Positions 1-6,953 are shown, counted from the first letter of the stretch. The stretch: DNA of 15,492 nt from CAZXDS01 sp964639525 (GCA_964639525.1 CAZXDS010000068.1:1-15492), one strand, 5' to 3'. The notes: a model not told the origin generated them from the sequence alone. Translations and numbers: made by a program.

Positions 1-55
1 GAATTTTAGTATTTGTATTAAATAATATTTTGTTGTGTTGAACAAATTGTTGGTC

Positions 56-72
56 TGACAACGTAGTTGTCA
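56..72. repeat. Short perfect inverted repeat, possible operator
   Basis: The arms TGACAAC (56-62) and GTTGTCA (66-72) are perfectly complementary around a 3-nt spacer. Such a compact dyad upstream of a gene could be a regulator site or an RNA hairpin, but nothing ties it to a known regulator, and it lies almost 400 nt before the next coding start. In AT-rich DNA a 7-bp dyad can occur by chance. Confidence 0.25.
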
Positions 73-145
73 AATGTTTGAAAAAAAGTATTAAATAAAA
101 ACGACTGAGTTCTAATAATGACAGCATTCTATAATTTAGTATTTA

Positions 146-230
146 CGCAGATTGACTGCTACGCTAATCAATCCGAGTTACAAATCGTAGCACAGATTGG
201 TTAGTCCGCTTTTGGAACAATCAATCTGTG
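146..230. repeat. Nested inverted-repeat element with possible pseudoknot topology
   Basis: Three arm pairs are visible. An outer pair joins 146-155 to 221-230 (CGCAGATTGA with TCAATCTGTG, one G-U). An inner pair joins 157-163 to 186-192 (TGCTACG with CGTAGCA). A third joins 164-173 to 195-204 (CTAATCAATC with GATTGGTTAG, one G-U). The two inner pairs cross, giving H-type pseudoknot order. The outer 5' arm and the third pair's 3' arm are near-direct repeats (GCAGATTGA / ACAGATTGG), so alternative pairings exist, for example 150-155 with 168-173. It could be a structured RNA, or an intergenic repeat of the CGCAGATT-rich kind I recall from Bacteroidota-related genomes. No database check was possible. 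Confidence 0.4.
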
Positions 231-446
231 AATAAAAATAAAAAATGATGCAGGGTGCATACAAAAATGAATATCAAGCAAGGAAGATCGATTTGCAATT
301 TTAGGGAAAAAATATAATGAATCAATAATACAAGTTTGAAGCAAATGATTTTTCCATGACTACGAAATAGTCAAAACAAATTCATTATGGATAACACGAT
401 AGATAACAATTTTTTTGCTATTTTTACTCAACAAAATTCGAGAACT

Positions 447-2270
447 ATGAAAACCATTTTATTGTTATTACTTTTACTCTCGGGAGAATTATTTTCTCAA
501 TCCGAAACGTTTTTGTGGATAATTAATCCTAAAATTGGGGTAGATTCAAATGAAACTTTATTATTAGGTATTTTAGATAAAGTACAAACCGATGAAAGAG
601 TTCAATCCGTAATTGTTACAGGCTCCATTACGAGCAATGGTTCTACAGAAAATTTGAAAAAAGCGAAACAAATATTCAACGGATTTCCACAAGTTCATTT
701 AATTCCTGGAGAAAACGAAACAAAAGCCGCAGCATTATTCGGAACAAGATTTACAGATGAATTTGAAAATTCAAATTTTTCTTTCTTATCCGACAGTACG
801 GATATAATTGGTATCAATAATGCCGCGAACTATATTTCCGGACAAGGATATTTCTCTATCGAAGATACCGGATGGTTAACTGATGAACTCGAAAATGTTT
901 CGTCCAATCAAAATATTATTATCTTCACTAATCACGCATTGGACAAAACAATAAATGCCACTCAATTTCTTAATAATTTTAGCAATAAAAAACTTGTAGC
1001 GGTTTTCAGTTCCGATTTTACCAAAAAGTCCTACAATCAATTTGACATTGCCACTCCATCAAGCTATTCATCAAAAAGAAAAACTACGAACTTAAAAATC
1101 AAATTAATAAAAATTTCAAATTATGAAATTTCAATAAAAGATATTAATTTAGTTGATAAAAACACTAAATGGAAAAATTATAAACTTTCGCAAACACCTT
1201 TGCATTTTACTTTGGATAAAAGATTACAAGACAATGGCGGAACAGATATAATTTGGCAATTTGACACTCAATATTCCATGATTGCCGAACCTGTAATTTA
1301 TAATGATAAAATAATTACGGCGGATAAATCAGGTCTTGTATCTTGTCTGAATATTGAAGGGAAAAAACTTTGGGATTACGATGTATTCGGAGATATTCTA
1401 TGTAGTCCTGCAGCTGCAGACGGTTACATTGCAATTGGAACAGCACAGGGCGATATCACTACAATAAATATAAATTCCGGAGAGTCTTTACAAACTATTG
1501 GATTTGATGAAGCTATTATTACGCCTTTAACTACTTTTGAATATAATGGGAATAAAAGACTAATGATTCCCAAAACAGGCAATTCAAAAGCTGCAATAAC
1601 TGTTGGAACTGAAAGTGGAAGTTTGTACTGCTTAGATATGCAAACATTGGAAGAAATTTGGCATTCAAAAATTACAAGTAAGCCAATTTTGGGAAAACCT
1701 CTCTCATTAAAAAACAATTTATATTTCACTTCAACAGACGGATATTTGTACTGCCTTGATTCTCGCGACGGAACACTTGTTTGGAAAACAAAATTCGGTC
1801 AAATTTTAAAGAACGGCGGAACCGAATGTAAACTTATTGCAGATAAGAAAAATATATTTCTTACAACAACCGATGGATACGTTTATTCTATTAATGCGAA
1901 ATTGGGAAAAATAAATTGGGGGAAGAATTACAAAGCCTGGCAATCTGTTGGTATTTCTTCCAATTACAAAAAACTTTTTGTTCTGGGAACTAACGGCAGA
2001 TTGAATATTATAAAACCGAAAAACGGGAAGACATACAAAATAGTTACATCAAGTTTGAAAAATATTAAACTTTCCTCAACTCCCCTTTTTAGCAGCGGAA
2101 TGTTTTTTCTCGCTTCTCCATTAGGAAATGTTATACGAATTAGTAAAAAATACTCTTACAAAACTATTTTGAGTTTGGGAAATGCTCCGCTTCATGCAAT
2201 TCAAAAAATCGGATATAGCACGTATCTTGCCTCTAATTTTGAGGGGAAATTAGTTTTGTTTAAGTTTTAA
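447..2270 (+). CDS. Exported pseudo-metallophosphoesterase / PQQ-type beta-propeller fusion
   Basis: A 607-aa protein starting at the ATG at 447. The open frame extends to an ATG at 387, but the signal peptide (Lys2, Leu-rich core residues 5-11, likely cleavage after about residue 18) begins only at 447, so I choose that start. No lipobox cysteine is visible, so it is likely periplasmic or extracellular. Residues ~22-255 follow the calcineurin-like metallophosphoesterase plan, but the five metal-binding blocks are eroded: DxH is N27-P-K29, GD is G59-S60, GNHE reads G88-E-N-E91, and GHxH is lost at 189-192; only N162-H163 remains. Residues ~268-607 form a PQQ/BamB-like propeller with repeated blades (e.g. 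GLVSCLN, GSLYCLD, GYLYCLD, GYVYSIN followed by W). The kinase gene follows after 74 nt without a clear terminator. I infer a binding or scaffolding role rather than phosphoesterase activity. Confidence 0.72.
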   Translation: MKTILLLLLLLSGELFSQSETFLWIINPKIGVDSNETLLLGILDKVQTDERVQSVIVTGSITSNGSTENLKKAKQIFNGFPQVHLIPGENETKAAALFGTRFTDEFENSNFSFLSDSTDIIGINNAANYISGQGYFSIEDTGWLTDELENVSSNQNIIIFTNHALDKTINATQFLNNFSNKKLVAVFSSDFTKKSYNQFDIATPSSYSSKRKTTNLKIKLIKISNYEISIKDINLVDKNTKWKNYKLSQTPLHFTLDKRLQDNGGTDIIWQFDTQYSMIAEPVIYNDKIITADKSGLVSCLNIEGKKLWDYDVFGDILCSPAAADGYIAIGTAQGDITTININSGESLQTIGFDEAIITPLTTFEYNGNKRLMIPKTGNSKAAITVGTESGSLYCLDMQTLEEIWHSKITSKPILGKPLSLKNNLYFTSTDGYLYCLDSRDGTLVWKTKFGQILKNGGTECKLIADKKNIFLTTTDGYVYSINAKLGKINWGKNYKAWQSVGISSNYKKLFVLGTNGRLNIIKPKNGKTYKIVTSSLKNIKLSSTPLFSSGMFFLASPLGNVIRISKKYSYKTILSLGNAPLHAIQKIGYSTYLASNFEGKLVLFKF

Positions 2271-2344
2271 TTAAACAATTTCCGGTTTTTGTTGATAACA
2301 TTAAATTTATATATAAGCAAATTAAACACTTAAATTTAGCAATT

Positions 2345-4681
2345 ATGAATCAAAAAATTAGTATGATAAAGTTTATAAAGGTTTGGGGAATAATCCTTTT
2401 AATAAGCCTTGCTGTCATCTTTATGAGTTATAAAATTTACGATTTATATCAAAATTTTAATAGCCATGCTGCTGAAATCAGAAAAGATTATACTCTTCAG
2501 CAAAAAAATATTATTCAAAAAGAGGTTATGCATGTTGTAGATAGGATAGAATATAGTCTTCCTAAGTTGGCAACAGACCAAGAGAAAAAAGAGCTTCTGC
2601 AAAAGATAAGTGAAATTAGATTTGGAAAAGAGGGCTATATTTTTGTTAATAAATATAACGGAGATGCGTTAGTTGCTAATGGGGAAATTCTATCCGGCAG
2701 AAAAAAATTGTGGAAAGTTTTTCCAAAAAATGAAGATACGATTAAAGAAATTTTCCAAAAAGAAAGATATGCAGCTACAAAAAAAGGCGGAGATTTTATA
2801 TATTATTCATTTGTTAAATTATTGGAATCAGAAAAAGAAGCCGCAAAAGTATCATTTATTTATGGTTTGCCTGACTTACAGTGGATTGTTGGTGCCGGAG
2901 TTTATCTTGATGATGTTGAAAATAATATCGCCGTTATGAAAGATAAACTTGGCAGTAATGTGAAAGTCGATATCTTTTATTCAGTTCTAATAGTCATTTT
3001 CATTATCGCATTATACTTACTTTTATTTAATATTCAATTAAGAAAATTAGAAAATGATCTTAATCAGTTCAATTCATTTTTCAAAAACGCTGCTACAAAA
3101 AACGAGTTCATTGAGTTAAACAGTATTAAATTTATGAAATTTGCCGAGATGGCAAAAAATGCAAACAATATGCTCAAGGACAAGATTCTTGCCCAAAATG
3201 AATTATTTCGCGAAAAAGAAAAACTCTTTGTAACTATTCGTTCTGTAGGCGACGGACTGATTACAACTGATAAAAAAGGCAATGTTGATTTAATGAATGA
3301 AATTTCAGAAAAACTAACAGGCTGGAGCAACGAGGAAGCAAAAGGGAAACCTTTGACAGAAATATTTAATATCATAAATGAAAAAACAAAAAAACAAATT
3401 GAGAATCCTGCCGGCAGGGTTTTAACTGAAAATAAAATTATCGGGCTTTCTAACCATACAATTTTAATTTCAAAAAACGGAACGGAATATAACATTGCCG
3501 ATAGTGCTGCGCCAATTAAAGATGCCGAAAACAATGTACAAGGAGTAGTTCTGGTTTTCCGTGACGTTACTGAAAAGTACAAAATTGAGAAAAGATTGAG
3601 AGAAAATGAAAAAAAATTCCGTAATATATTTGAAAACCATTCAGCTGTTAAATTAATTATTGATCCTGACGCAGGAAATATAGTTGATGCAAACAATGCT
3701 GCTGCTGAGTTCTACGGTTGGTCAGTTGATGAATTGAAATCAATGAAGATTTCTCAAATTAATACTCTTCCAACTGAAGATGTTCAAAAAGTAATGAATA
3801 AAATCAAAAATAACGAACAAAAATATTTTGAATTTAAACACCGTAAATCTGATGGGAAATTAATAGATGTTGAGGTTTACAGCAGTTTGATAAATATTGG
3901 CAATAAATCATTTCTATATGCAATAATTCATGATGTTAGTGAAAAGAAAAAAATAATGAATGAATTGGTTCTGTCAAAAGAAAAAGCAGTAAACGCTGAT
4001 AAGTTGAAATCTATCTTCTTGTCGCAAATGTCACACGAAATTCGCACCCCAATAAGTGCAATGATGAGTTTATCCTCGCTACTACGAGATGATCTTGCAG
4101 ATAAAATTACTGACGATGACAAATTAAGTTTCGATTTAATTGCCAGAGCCGGAATGCGAATTGTACGTACAGTAGATTTGATTCTTAACCTGTCTGAAAT
4201 TCAAGCCGGAACTTACCAAGTAATAAACAAAAGCTTCAATCTATATTCCGATATTCTGGAGAAAATTATTGACGAGTATAAAAAACTTGCACAAGATAAA
4301 GGCATATTGCTAAAGGTTGACCTTAGTACAAATAATACGGAAATTGTAGCTGATTCATATACCGTTGGACAAATATTTACGCAACTAATTGACAATGCTA
4401 TAAAATATACAGATGACGGGAAAATAGATATTATTGTTTACAGAAACGAGAACGGAAAATTAGCTACTGAAATTTCCGATACCGGAATTGGAATTGCGAA
4501 AGAATATTTGGCAGATTTATTTACGCCATTTACTCAGGAGGAAATGGGTTACACGCGCAAGTACGAAGGAAACGGTATAGGACTTACATTAGTGAAAAAA
4601 TATTGTGAATTGAATAATGCAAATATTGAAGTGAAAAGTGAAAAAGGAATCGGGACGAAATTCATAGTAAATTTTATTTAG
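2345..4681 (+). CDS. Membrane sensor histidine kinase, sCache-PAS-PAS-HisKA-HATPase
   Basis: A 778-aa two-component sensor of the inner membrane. TM1 is about residues 8-28 and TM2 about 210-229. The ~180-residue periplasmic part carries the hallmarks of a single Cache domain (GYIFV near the front, then W-I-V-GAGVYLDD near the end), which usually binds small organic ligands. Cytoplasmic PAS1 spans about 290-410 (GDGLITTD from G302, ending RDVTE) and PAS2 about 422-535. The HisKA motif MSHEIRTP places the phosphorylated histidine at H564. The ATPase domain has its N box around N684 (IDNAIKY), G1 at D712 (DTGIGI), an F-box (TPFTQEE) and G2 at G742 (GNGIGL), all intact. There is no receiver domain, and no response regulator is nearby, so the partner is encoded elsewhere. 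There is no evident Shine-Dalgarno before the ATG; an alternative ATG lies at codon 7 (2363). The HAD gene follows after 9 nt. Confidence 0.93.
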   Translation: MNQKISMIKFIKVWGIILLISLAVIFMSYKIYDLYQNFNSHAAEIRKDYTLQQKNIIQKEVMHVVDRIEYSLPKLATDQEKKELLQKISEIRFGKEGYIFVNKYNGDALVANGEILSGRKKLWKVFPKNEDTIKEIFQKERYAATKKGGDFIYYSFVKLLESEKEAAKVSFIYGLPDLQWIVGAGVYLDDVENNIAVMKDKLGSNVKVDIFYSVLIVIFIIALYLLLFNIQLRKLENDLNQFNSFFKNAATKNEFIELNSIKFMKFAEMAKNANNMLKDKILAQNELFREKEKLFVTIRSVGDGLITTDKKGNVDLMNEISEKLTGWSNEEAKGKPLTEIFNIINEKTKKQIENPAGRVLTENKIIGLSNHTILISKNGTEYNIADSAAPIKDAENNVQGVVLVFRDVTEKYKIEKRLRENEKKFRNIFENHSAVKLIIDPDAGNIVDANNAAAEFYGWSVDELKSMKISQINTLPTEDVQKVMNKIKNNEQKYFEFKHRKSDGKLIDVEVYSSLINIGNKSFLYAIIHDVSEKKKIMNELVLSKEKAVNADKLKSIFLSQMSHEIRTPISAMMSLSSLLRDDLADKITDDDKLSFDLIARAGMRIVRTVDLILNLSEIQAGTYQVINKSFNLYSDILEKIIDEYKKLAQDKGILLKVDLSTNNTEIVADSYTVGQIFTQLIDNAIKYTDDGKIDIIVYRNENGKLATEISDTGIGIAKEYLADLFTPFTQEEMGYTRKYEGNGIGLTLVKKYCELNNANIEVKSEKGIGTKFIVNFI

Positions 4682-4690
4682 AAATATTTT

Positions 4691-5338
4691 ATGAAAAAAA
4701 TAAGCGGAATCATTTTTGATATAGACGGCACAATTGCCCAAACAAACCAATTAATTTTTGAAACTATAAGATTTGTAACCAATAAATACTTAAATATCAA
4801 TTACACTGATGCGGAAATAATTGCAATGTTTGGTCCTACTGAAGAAGACATCTTAAGTAGAATGTTAAATGGAAATTATAAAGCCGGCATAAGCGACTAT
4901 TACAATTTCTACGAAAAGAACCATTCCTCTTTTGTTAAACCATATAAAGGAATGAGTGAACTGTTAAAGTTACTACATGAAAAAAATATTCCACTTTCAA
5001 TTTATACAGGAAAAGGAAAAGTTTCTGCAAAAATCACCTTAGAAAAGTTGGATTTATTAAAATACTTCTCGTTAGTAATTACGGGCGGAGATATTAAGGG
5101 ACAGAAACCATCCGGAGAAGGTGTGGATATTTTTGTAGAAAAATTTGATTTGAAAAGAGACGAAGTTATTCTAATTGGAGATGCAACAGCTGATATTTAT
5201 GCAGCAAGGAATGCCGGCATAAAAGGAGCTTCTGTTCTTTGGGATAGTTATGGCAAAGATGAAGTACTGAAACTTGGCAATAATTTCATGTTTTATACGG
5301 TAAACGAACTCACAAATTTTTTTAATACTTATCTATAA
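4691..5338 (+). CDS. HAD-superfamily phosphatase (phosphoglycolate-phosphatase-like)
   Basis: A 215-aa protein, the usual length for C1-capped HAD hydrolases. All four motifs are present: motif I DIDGT with nucleophile D10 and acid/base D12, motif II Thr106 (IYTGKGK), motif III Lys139 (GQKPSG), and motif IV D164/D168 (GDATADI). Residues ~18-85 form the helical cap. It is predicted to be a cytoplasmic Mg-dependent phosphatase acting on a small phosphorylated metabolite; the substrate cannot be read from sequence, and a beta-phosphoglucomutase-type activity is less likely but not excluded. It begins 9 nt after the kinase stop with no ribosome-binding site of its own visible, so translation is probably coupled to the kinase. 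An imperfect hairpin (5338-5362, 9 of 10 pairs) begins at the stop codon but lacks a T-run. Confidence 0.88.
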   Translation: MKKISGIIFDIDGTIAQTNQLIFETIRFVTNKYLNINYTDAEIIAMFGPTEEDILSRMLNGNYKAGISDYYNFYEKNHSSFVKPYKGMSELLKLLHEKNIPLSIYTGKGKVSAKITLEKLDLLKYFSLVITGGDIKGQKPSGEGVDIFVEKFDLKRDEVILIGDATADIYAARNAGIKGASVLWDSYGKDEVLKLGNNFMFYTVNELTNFFNTYL

Positions 5339-5409
5339 GATGCTGAAATGAATTCCGCATCTCACGAAATGTTCAAAATTCTAATTTGGAATCCCTGACA
5401 CTATTTGAG

Positions 5410-5434
5410 ATTCCGGCTAAAAGATTGCCGGAAT
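5410..5434. repeat. Inverted repeat, ATTCCGGC / GCCGGAAT
   Basis: An 8-bp perfect stem (5410-5417 with 5427-5434) with a 9-nt loop, followed by GACAG. The G+C-rich stem stands out against the surrounding AT-rich DNA. It has the look of a dispersed intergenic repeat unit (GTCATTCCGGC-type), but copies elsewhere in the genome cannot be counted from this window. Confidence 0.4.
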
Positions 5435-5540
5435 GACAGCCTTTCAATAATCATCCCCTTGTGTGTTTTAAAATCAATAATGACGGTTTCATATGAATAA
5501 ATGATATTTTAATTTTCTGAGAAAAGAAACATTGAGTTAA

Positions 5541-5560
5541 CACCACAATTCATTGTGGTG
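5541..5560. repeat. Palindrome with 9-bp arms and a TC tip
   Basis: CACCACAAT (5541-5549) pairs perfectly with ATTGTGGTG (5552-5560) around TC. The layout, nine-base arms and a two-base centre, matches that of the palindrome at 5751-5770, although the stem bases differ. No T-run follows on either strand, so it is not an obvious terminator. Confidence 0.5.
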
Positions 5561-5585
5561 AGCAATAAAACATAGACAAATCTTC

Positions 5586-5597
5586 CGACTTTAGTCG
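5586..5597. repeat. Short palindrome with ACT-TT-AGT core
   Basis: CGACT (5586-5590) and AGTCG (5593-5597) flank TT. It is short by itself, but the core is the same as in the longer palindromes at 5751-5770 and 5793-5820, which is the reason to list it as a possible eroded family member. Confidence 0.35.
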
Positions 5598-5620
5598 TTA
5601 AATTTTATCACCAAACTGAA

Positions 5621-5638
5621 GCCAGCCTATCGGCAGGC
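5621..5638. repeat. Imperfect G+C-rich palindrome
   Basis: GCC-A-GCC pairs with GGC-A-GGC across a TATC loop (5621-5627 with 5632-5638) with one A/A mismatch. On the minus strand it reads GCCTGCCGATAGGCTGGC, similar in style to dispersed GCCTGCC repeats seen in other genomes. The function is unknown. Confidence 0.35.
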
Positions 5639-5672
5639 AAATTGGGTATTGTTTAAATAATCCTTATTAAAT

Positions 5673-5703
5673 AAAAAAAGCTGCTCAATTGAACAGCTTT
5701 TTT
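5673..5703 (-). terminator. Rho-independent terminator, best in the minus direction
   Basis: Arms AGCTG / CAGCT with inner TC / GA and an AATT loop are flanked by A7 on the left and T7 on the right, so it can act both ways. Read on the minus strand the single C/A mismatch becomes a G-U pair, giving a continuous 8-bp stem followed by seven U. That makes it a good terminator for the flavoprotein gene ending at 5848. It also lies downstream of the HAD gene and could serve that unit in the other direction. Confidence 0.75.
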
Positions 5704-5750
5704 AATGAATTATGAAATGAGTCCATTCTAAAAAGTAATTTTTTGACTAA

Positions 5751-5770
5751 CCCACGACTTCAGTCGTGGG
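5751..5770. repeat. Perfect palindrome, CCCACGACT arms
   Basis: CCCACGACT (5751-5759) pairs with AGTCGTGGG (5762-5770) around TC. It is the left internal hairpin of the 5717-5839 element. Its tip, CGACT-TC-AGTCG, is nearly the same as that of 5586-5597. Confidence 0.65.
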
Positions 5771-5792
5771 GGAACAGACTAAAAACGAACTT

Positions 5793-5820
5793 CCCCAAAC
5801 GGACTTTAGTCCGTTTGGGG
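5793..5820. repeat. Perfect 13-bp palindrome with ACT-TT-AGT tip
   Basis: CCCCAAACGGACT (5793-5805) pairs perfectly with AGTCCGTTTGGGG (5808-5820) around TT. This is the strongest hairpin of the window. On the minus strand it lies 28 nt after the flavoprotein stop but is not followed directly by a T-run, so it is more likely to act as an mRNA 3'-end stabiliser or a repeat hairpin than as an intrinsic terminator. Confidence 0.7.
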
Positions 5821-5847
5821 CTTTTGGGAGTGGACTCATAAAATTAC

Positions 5848-6846
5848 TTAAAATGTAGCTTTGTAACTTTGAAGAGTTTTCATATAATTAGCTCTTTCAA
5901 ATGCTGTTGGTTCGGCACAAGATTTTTGGCTCATACTTCCCTGCATCATTTTAATAGAATCATACTCGTGCTCTTCCATCCACGTTTCAATATTTTTAAT
6001 TATTTCAGAAACTCTTTTAGTTCCGTTCCTTAATAATTCCGAAGCCATCATGGTTACATCGGCACCAGCCATCATTAATTTAAGAACATCTTCGTAATTA
6101 TGAACACCGCTTGTAGCAGCAAAACTTGCATTTAATTTACAGCTTAAAATAGAAATCCAGCGTAATGGCAAGCGCATTTCCCAATTTGTGCTTAATTGAA
6201 GATTTGGAAAAACTTCTAATTTTTCAAGATCAATATCAGGTTGGTAAAATCTGTTAAATAGAACAAGACCGTCTGCACCGGCATCGTCTAAACGTTTTGC
6301 CATATTTGCAAGCGTTGTGAAAAAAGGACTAAGTTTTACAGATACAGGAATCGTTACATTTGCTTTTACAGATTTTAAAGTATCTACGTACATATTTTCA
6401 ACTTCAGCACTTGATAGGGATTCGTCCGTTGGAATGTAATAAATATTTAGCTCAAGTGCATCTGCTCCTGCATCTTGAATATTCTTTGCATATTTTGTCC
6501 AGCCGCCTTCACTAATTCCATTAAGACTGCCAATAATAGGAATGTTAACAGCTTTTTTCAAATCGGCAATTTTATCCAAATATTCAATCGGGCCAACTTT
6601 ATAATCTTCCTGTTCAGGGAAATAAGAAGTAGCCTCTGCAAAACTTTCCGAACCGAAATTCAAATAATGATCCAGTTCACCTGTTTCGTGAGTAATTTGT
6701 TCCTCAAAAAGTGAATGTGCAACAATTGCTGAAGCTCCGGCATCTTCAAGAGATTTAACAGCATCTATATCTTCAGATAAAGGAGAGGCTGACACGACGA
6801 TTGGGTTTTTTAACTTAAGACCCAAATAATTTGTTGATAAATCCAT
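5848..6846 (-). CDS. Dihydroorotate-dehydrogenase-like flavoprotein lacking the catalytic cysteine
   Basis: A 332-aa TIM-barrel protein of the FMN-dependent dihydroorotate dehydrogenase fold. It has the family start (LGLKLKNPIVVSASP, residues 8-22), a VKLSPFF segment with K171, the DAGADGLVLFNRF strand (188-200) and the late SGVHNYEDVLK phosphate-binding region (246-256) with GADVTMMAS. At the place where class 1 enzymes have N-x-S-C-P-N with the catalytic cysteine, this protein reads NIYYIPTD (134-141). I recall the same substitution in the conserved 'dihydroorotate dehydrogenase-like' subfamily, so it is probably family-wide. A role in pyrimidine synthesis is therefore doubtful. It lies 107 nt downstream of nifJ and has the same RBS context (GGAG at 6852-6855, 5 nt before ATG), which suggests a redox function linked to pyruvate:ferredoxin oxidoreductase. 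The start is well supported. Confidence 0.85.
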   Translation of the reverse strand: MDLSTNYLGLKLKNPIVVSASPLSEDIDAVKSLEDAGASAIVAHSLFEEQITHETGELDHYLNFGSESFAEATSYFPEQEDYKVGPIEYLDKIADLKKAVNIPIIGSLNGISEGGWTKYAKNIQDAGADALELNIYYIPTDESLSSAEVENMYVDTLKSVKANVTIPVSVKLSPFFTTLANMAKRLDDAGADGLVLFNRFYQPDIDLEKLEVFPNLQLSTNWEMRLPLRWISILSCKLNASFAATSGVHNYEDVLKLMMAGADVTMMASELLRNGTKRVSEIIKNIETWMEEHEYDSIKMMQGSMSQKSCAEPTAFERANYMKTLQSYKATF

Positions 6847-6902
6847 GATTTCTCCAAATTAATTTCAAATTTTTATTTTATAATATGACTGATATTAAAA
6901 CC

Positions 6903-6935
6903 GAGAAACCCGTTTTTAAATAATCAGGGTTTCTC
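6903..6935 (-). terminator. Hairpin between nifJ and the flavoprotein gene
   Basis: GAGAAACCC (6903-6911) pairs perfectly with GGGTTTCTC (6927-6935) over a 15-nt loop. On the minus strand it begins 18 nt after the nifJ stop and is followed by GGTTTTAAT, a poor U-tract. It may be a leaky terminator or a processing/stabilising hairpin that lowers flavoprotein expression relative to nifJ. A full stop is less likely given the absence of an obvious second promoter before 6846. Confidence 0.55.
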
Positions 6936-6953
6936 ACAATTTTAACGTCAACT

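Larger units (their letters stand above)
1..446. other. Non-coding leader region upstream of the propeller fusion gene
   Basis: I see no convincing gene here: all frames are interrupted often and no recognisable peptide appears. It holds a 7-bp hairpin at 56-72 (arms TGACAAC and GTTGTCA, loop GTA), the complex inverted-repeat element at 146-230 described separately, and a small 6-bp hairpin at 357-373 (TGACTA / TAGTCA). No TAnnTTTG -7 box was found, so the promoter of the downstream gene is unassigned. The end of any preceding gene lies outside the window. Confidence 0.6.
5717..5839. mobile_element. Candidate MITE/REPIN-like palindromic element (~123 bp)
   Basis: The ends carry 12-bp inverted repeats: ATGAGTCCATTC (5717-5728) and GAGTGGACTCAT (5828-5839), complementary with one G-U. 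Inside are two strong hairpins, 5751-5770 (9-bp arms) and 5793-5820 (13-bp arms). There is no coding potential and no obvious target-site duplication. It sits between the flavoprotein stop codon (5848) and that gene's best terminator (5673-5703), as if inserted there. It could instead be an elaborate 3'-UTR structure. Without other copies the mobile label is inference. Confidence 0.4.
5339..5847. other. Palindrome-rich intergenic region between convergent genes
   Basis: There is no gene in these ~510 bases. It separates the plus-strand kinase/HAD unit from the minus-strand nifJ/flavoprotein unit and contains at least eight inverted repeats: 5338-5362, 5410-5434, 5541-5560, 5586-5597, 5621-5638, 5673-5703 (terminator), 5751-5770 and 5793-5820. 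Three of them share an ACT-TY-AGT core at the hairpin tip with different outer stems, which suggests a common repeat family rather than chance. A CCGGAATGACA-type motif at 5429-5439 resembles dispersed intergenic repeats I know from many genomes. Confidence 0.7.

Noticed and set aside
387..446. Upstream ATG extension of the propeller fusion gene by 20 residues
   Set aside because: The added residues are polar and would sit in front of a well-formed signal peptide that begins with its own Met at 447; the extension is probably just open frame.
2257..2277. AT-only hairpin around the stop codon of the propeller gene (TGTTTAA / TTAAACA)
   Set aside because: The stem is weak, with one G-C pair at its base, and there is no T-run; it is unlikely to terminate transcription before the kinase gene.
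3064..3696. 210-codon open frame antisense to the kinase
   Set aside because: It lies entirely inside an intact kinase gene, has a low-complexity Phe/Ser-rich composition typical of antisense to AT-rich genes, and shows no recognisable motif.
5338..5362. Imperfect hairpin right after the HAD stop codon as a terminator
   Set aside because: It pairs 9 of 10 positions but is not followed by a T-run; I mention it only as part of the palindrome cluster.
5541..5820. CRISPR array suggested by repeated palindromes
   Set aside because: The units are not identical, spacing is irregular, and no cas gene is near.
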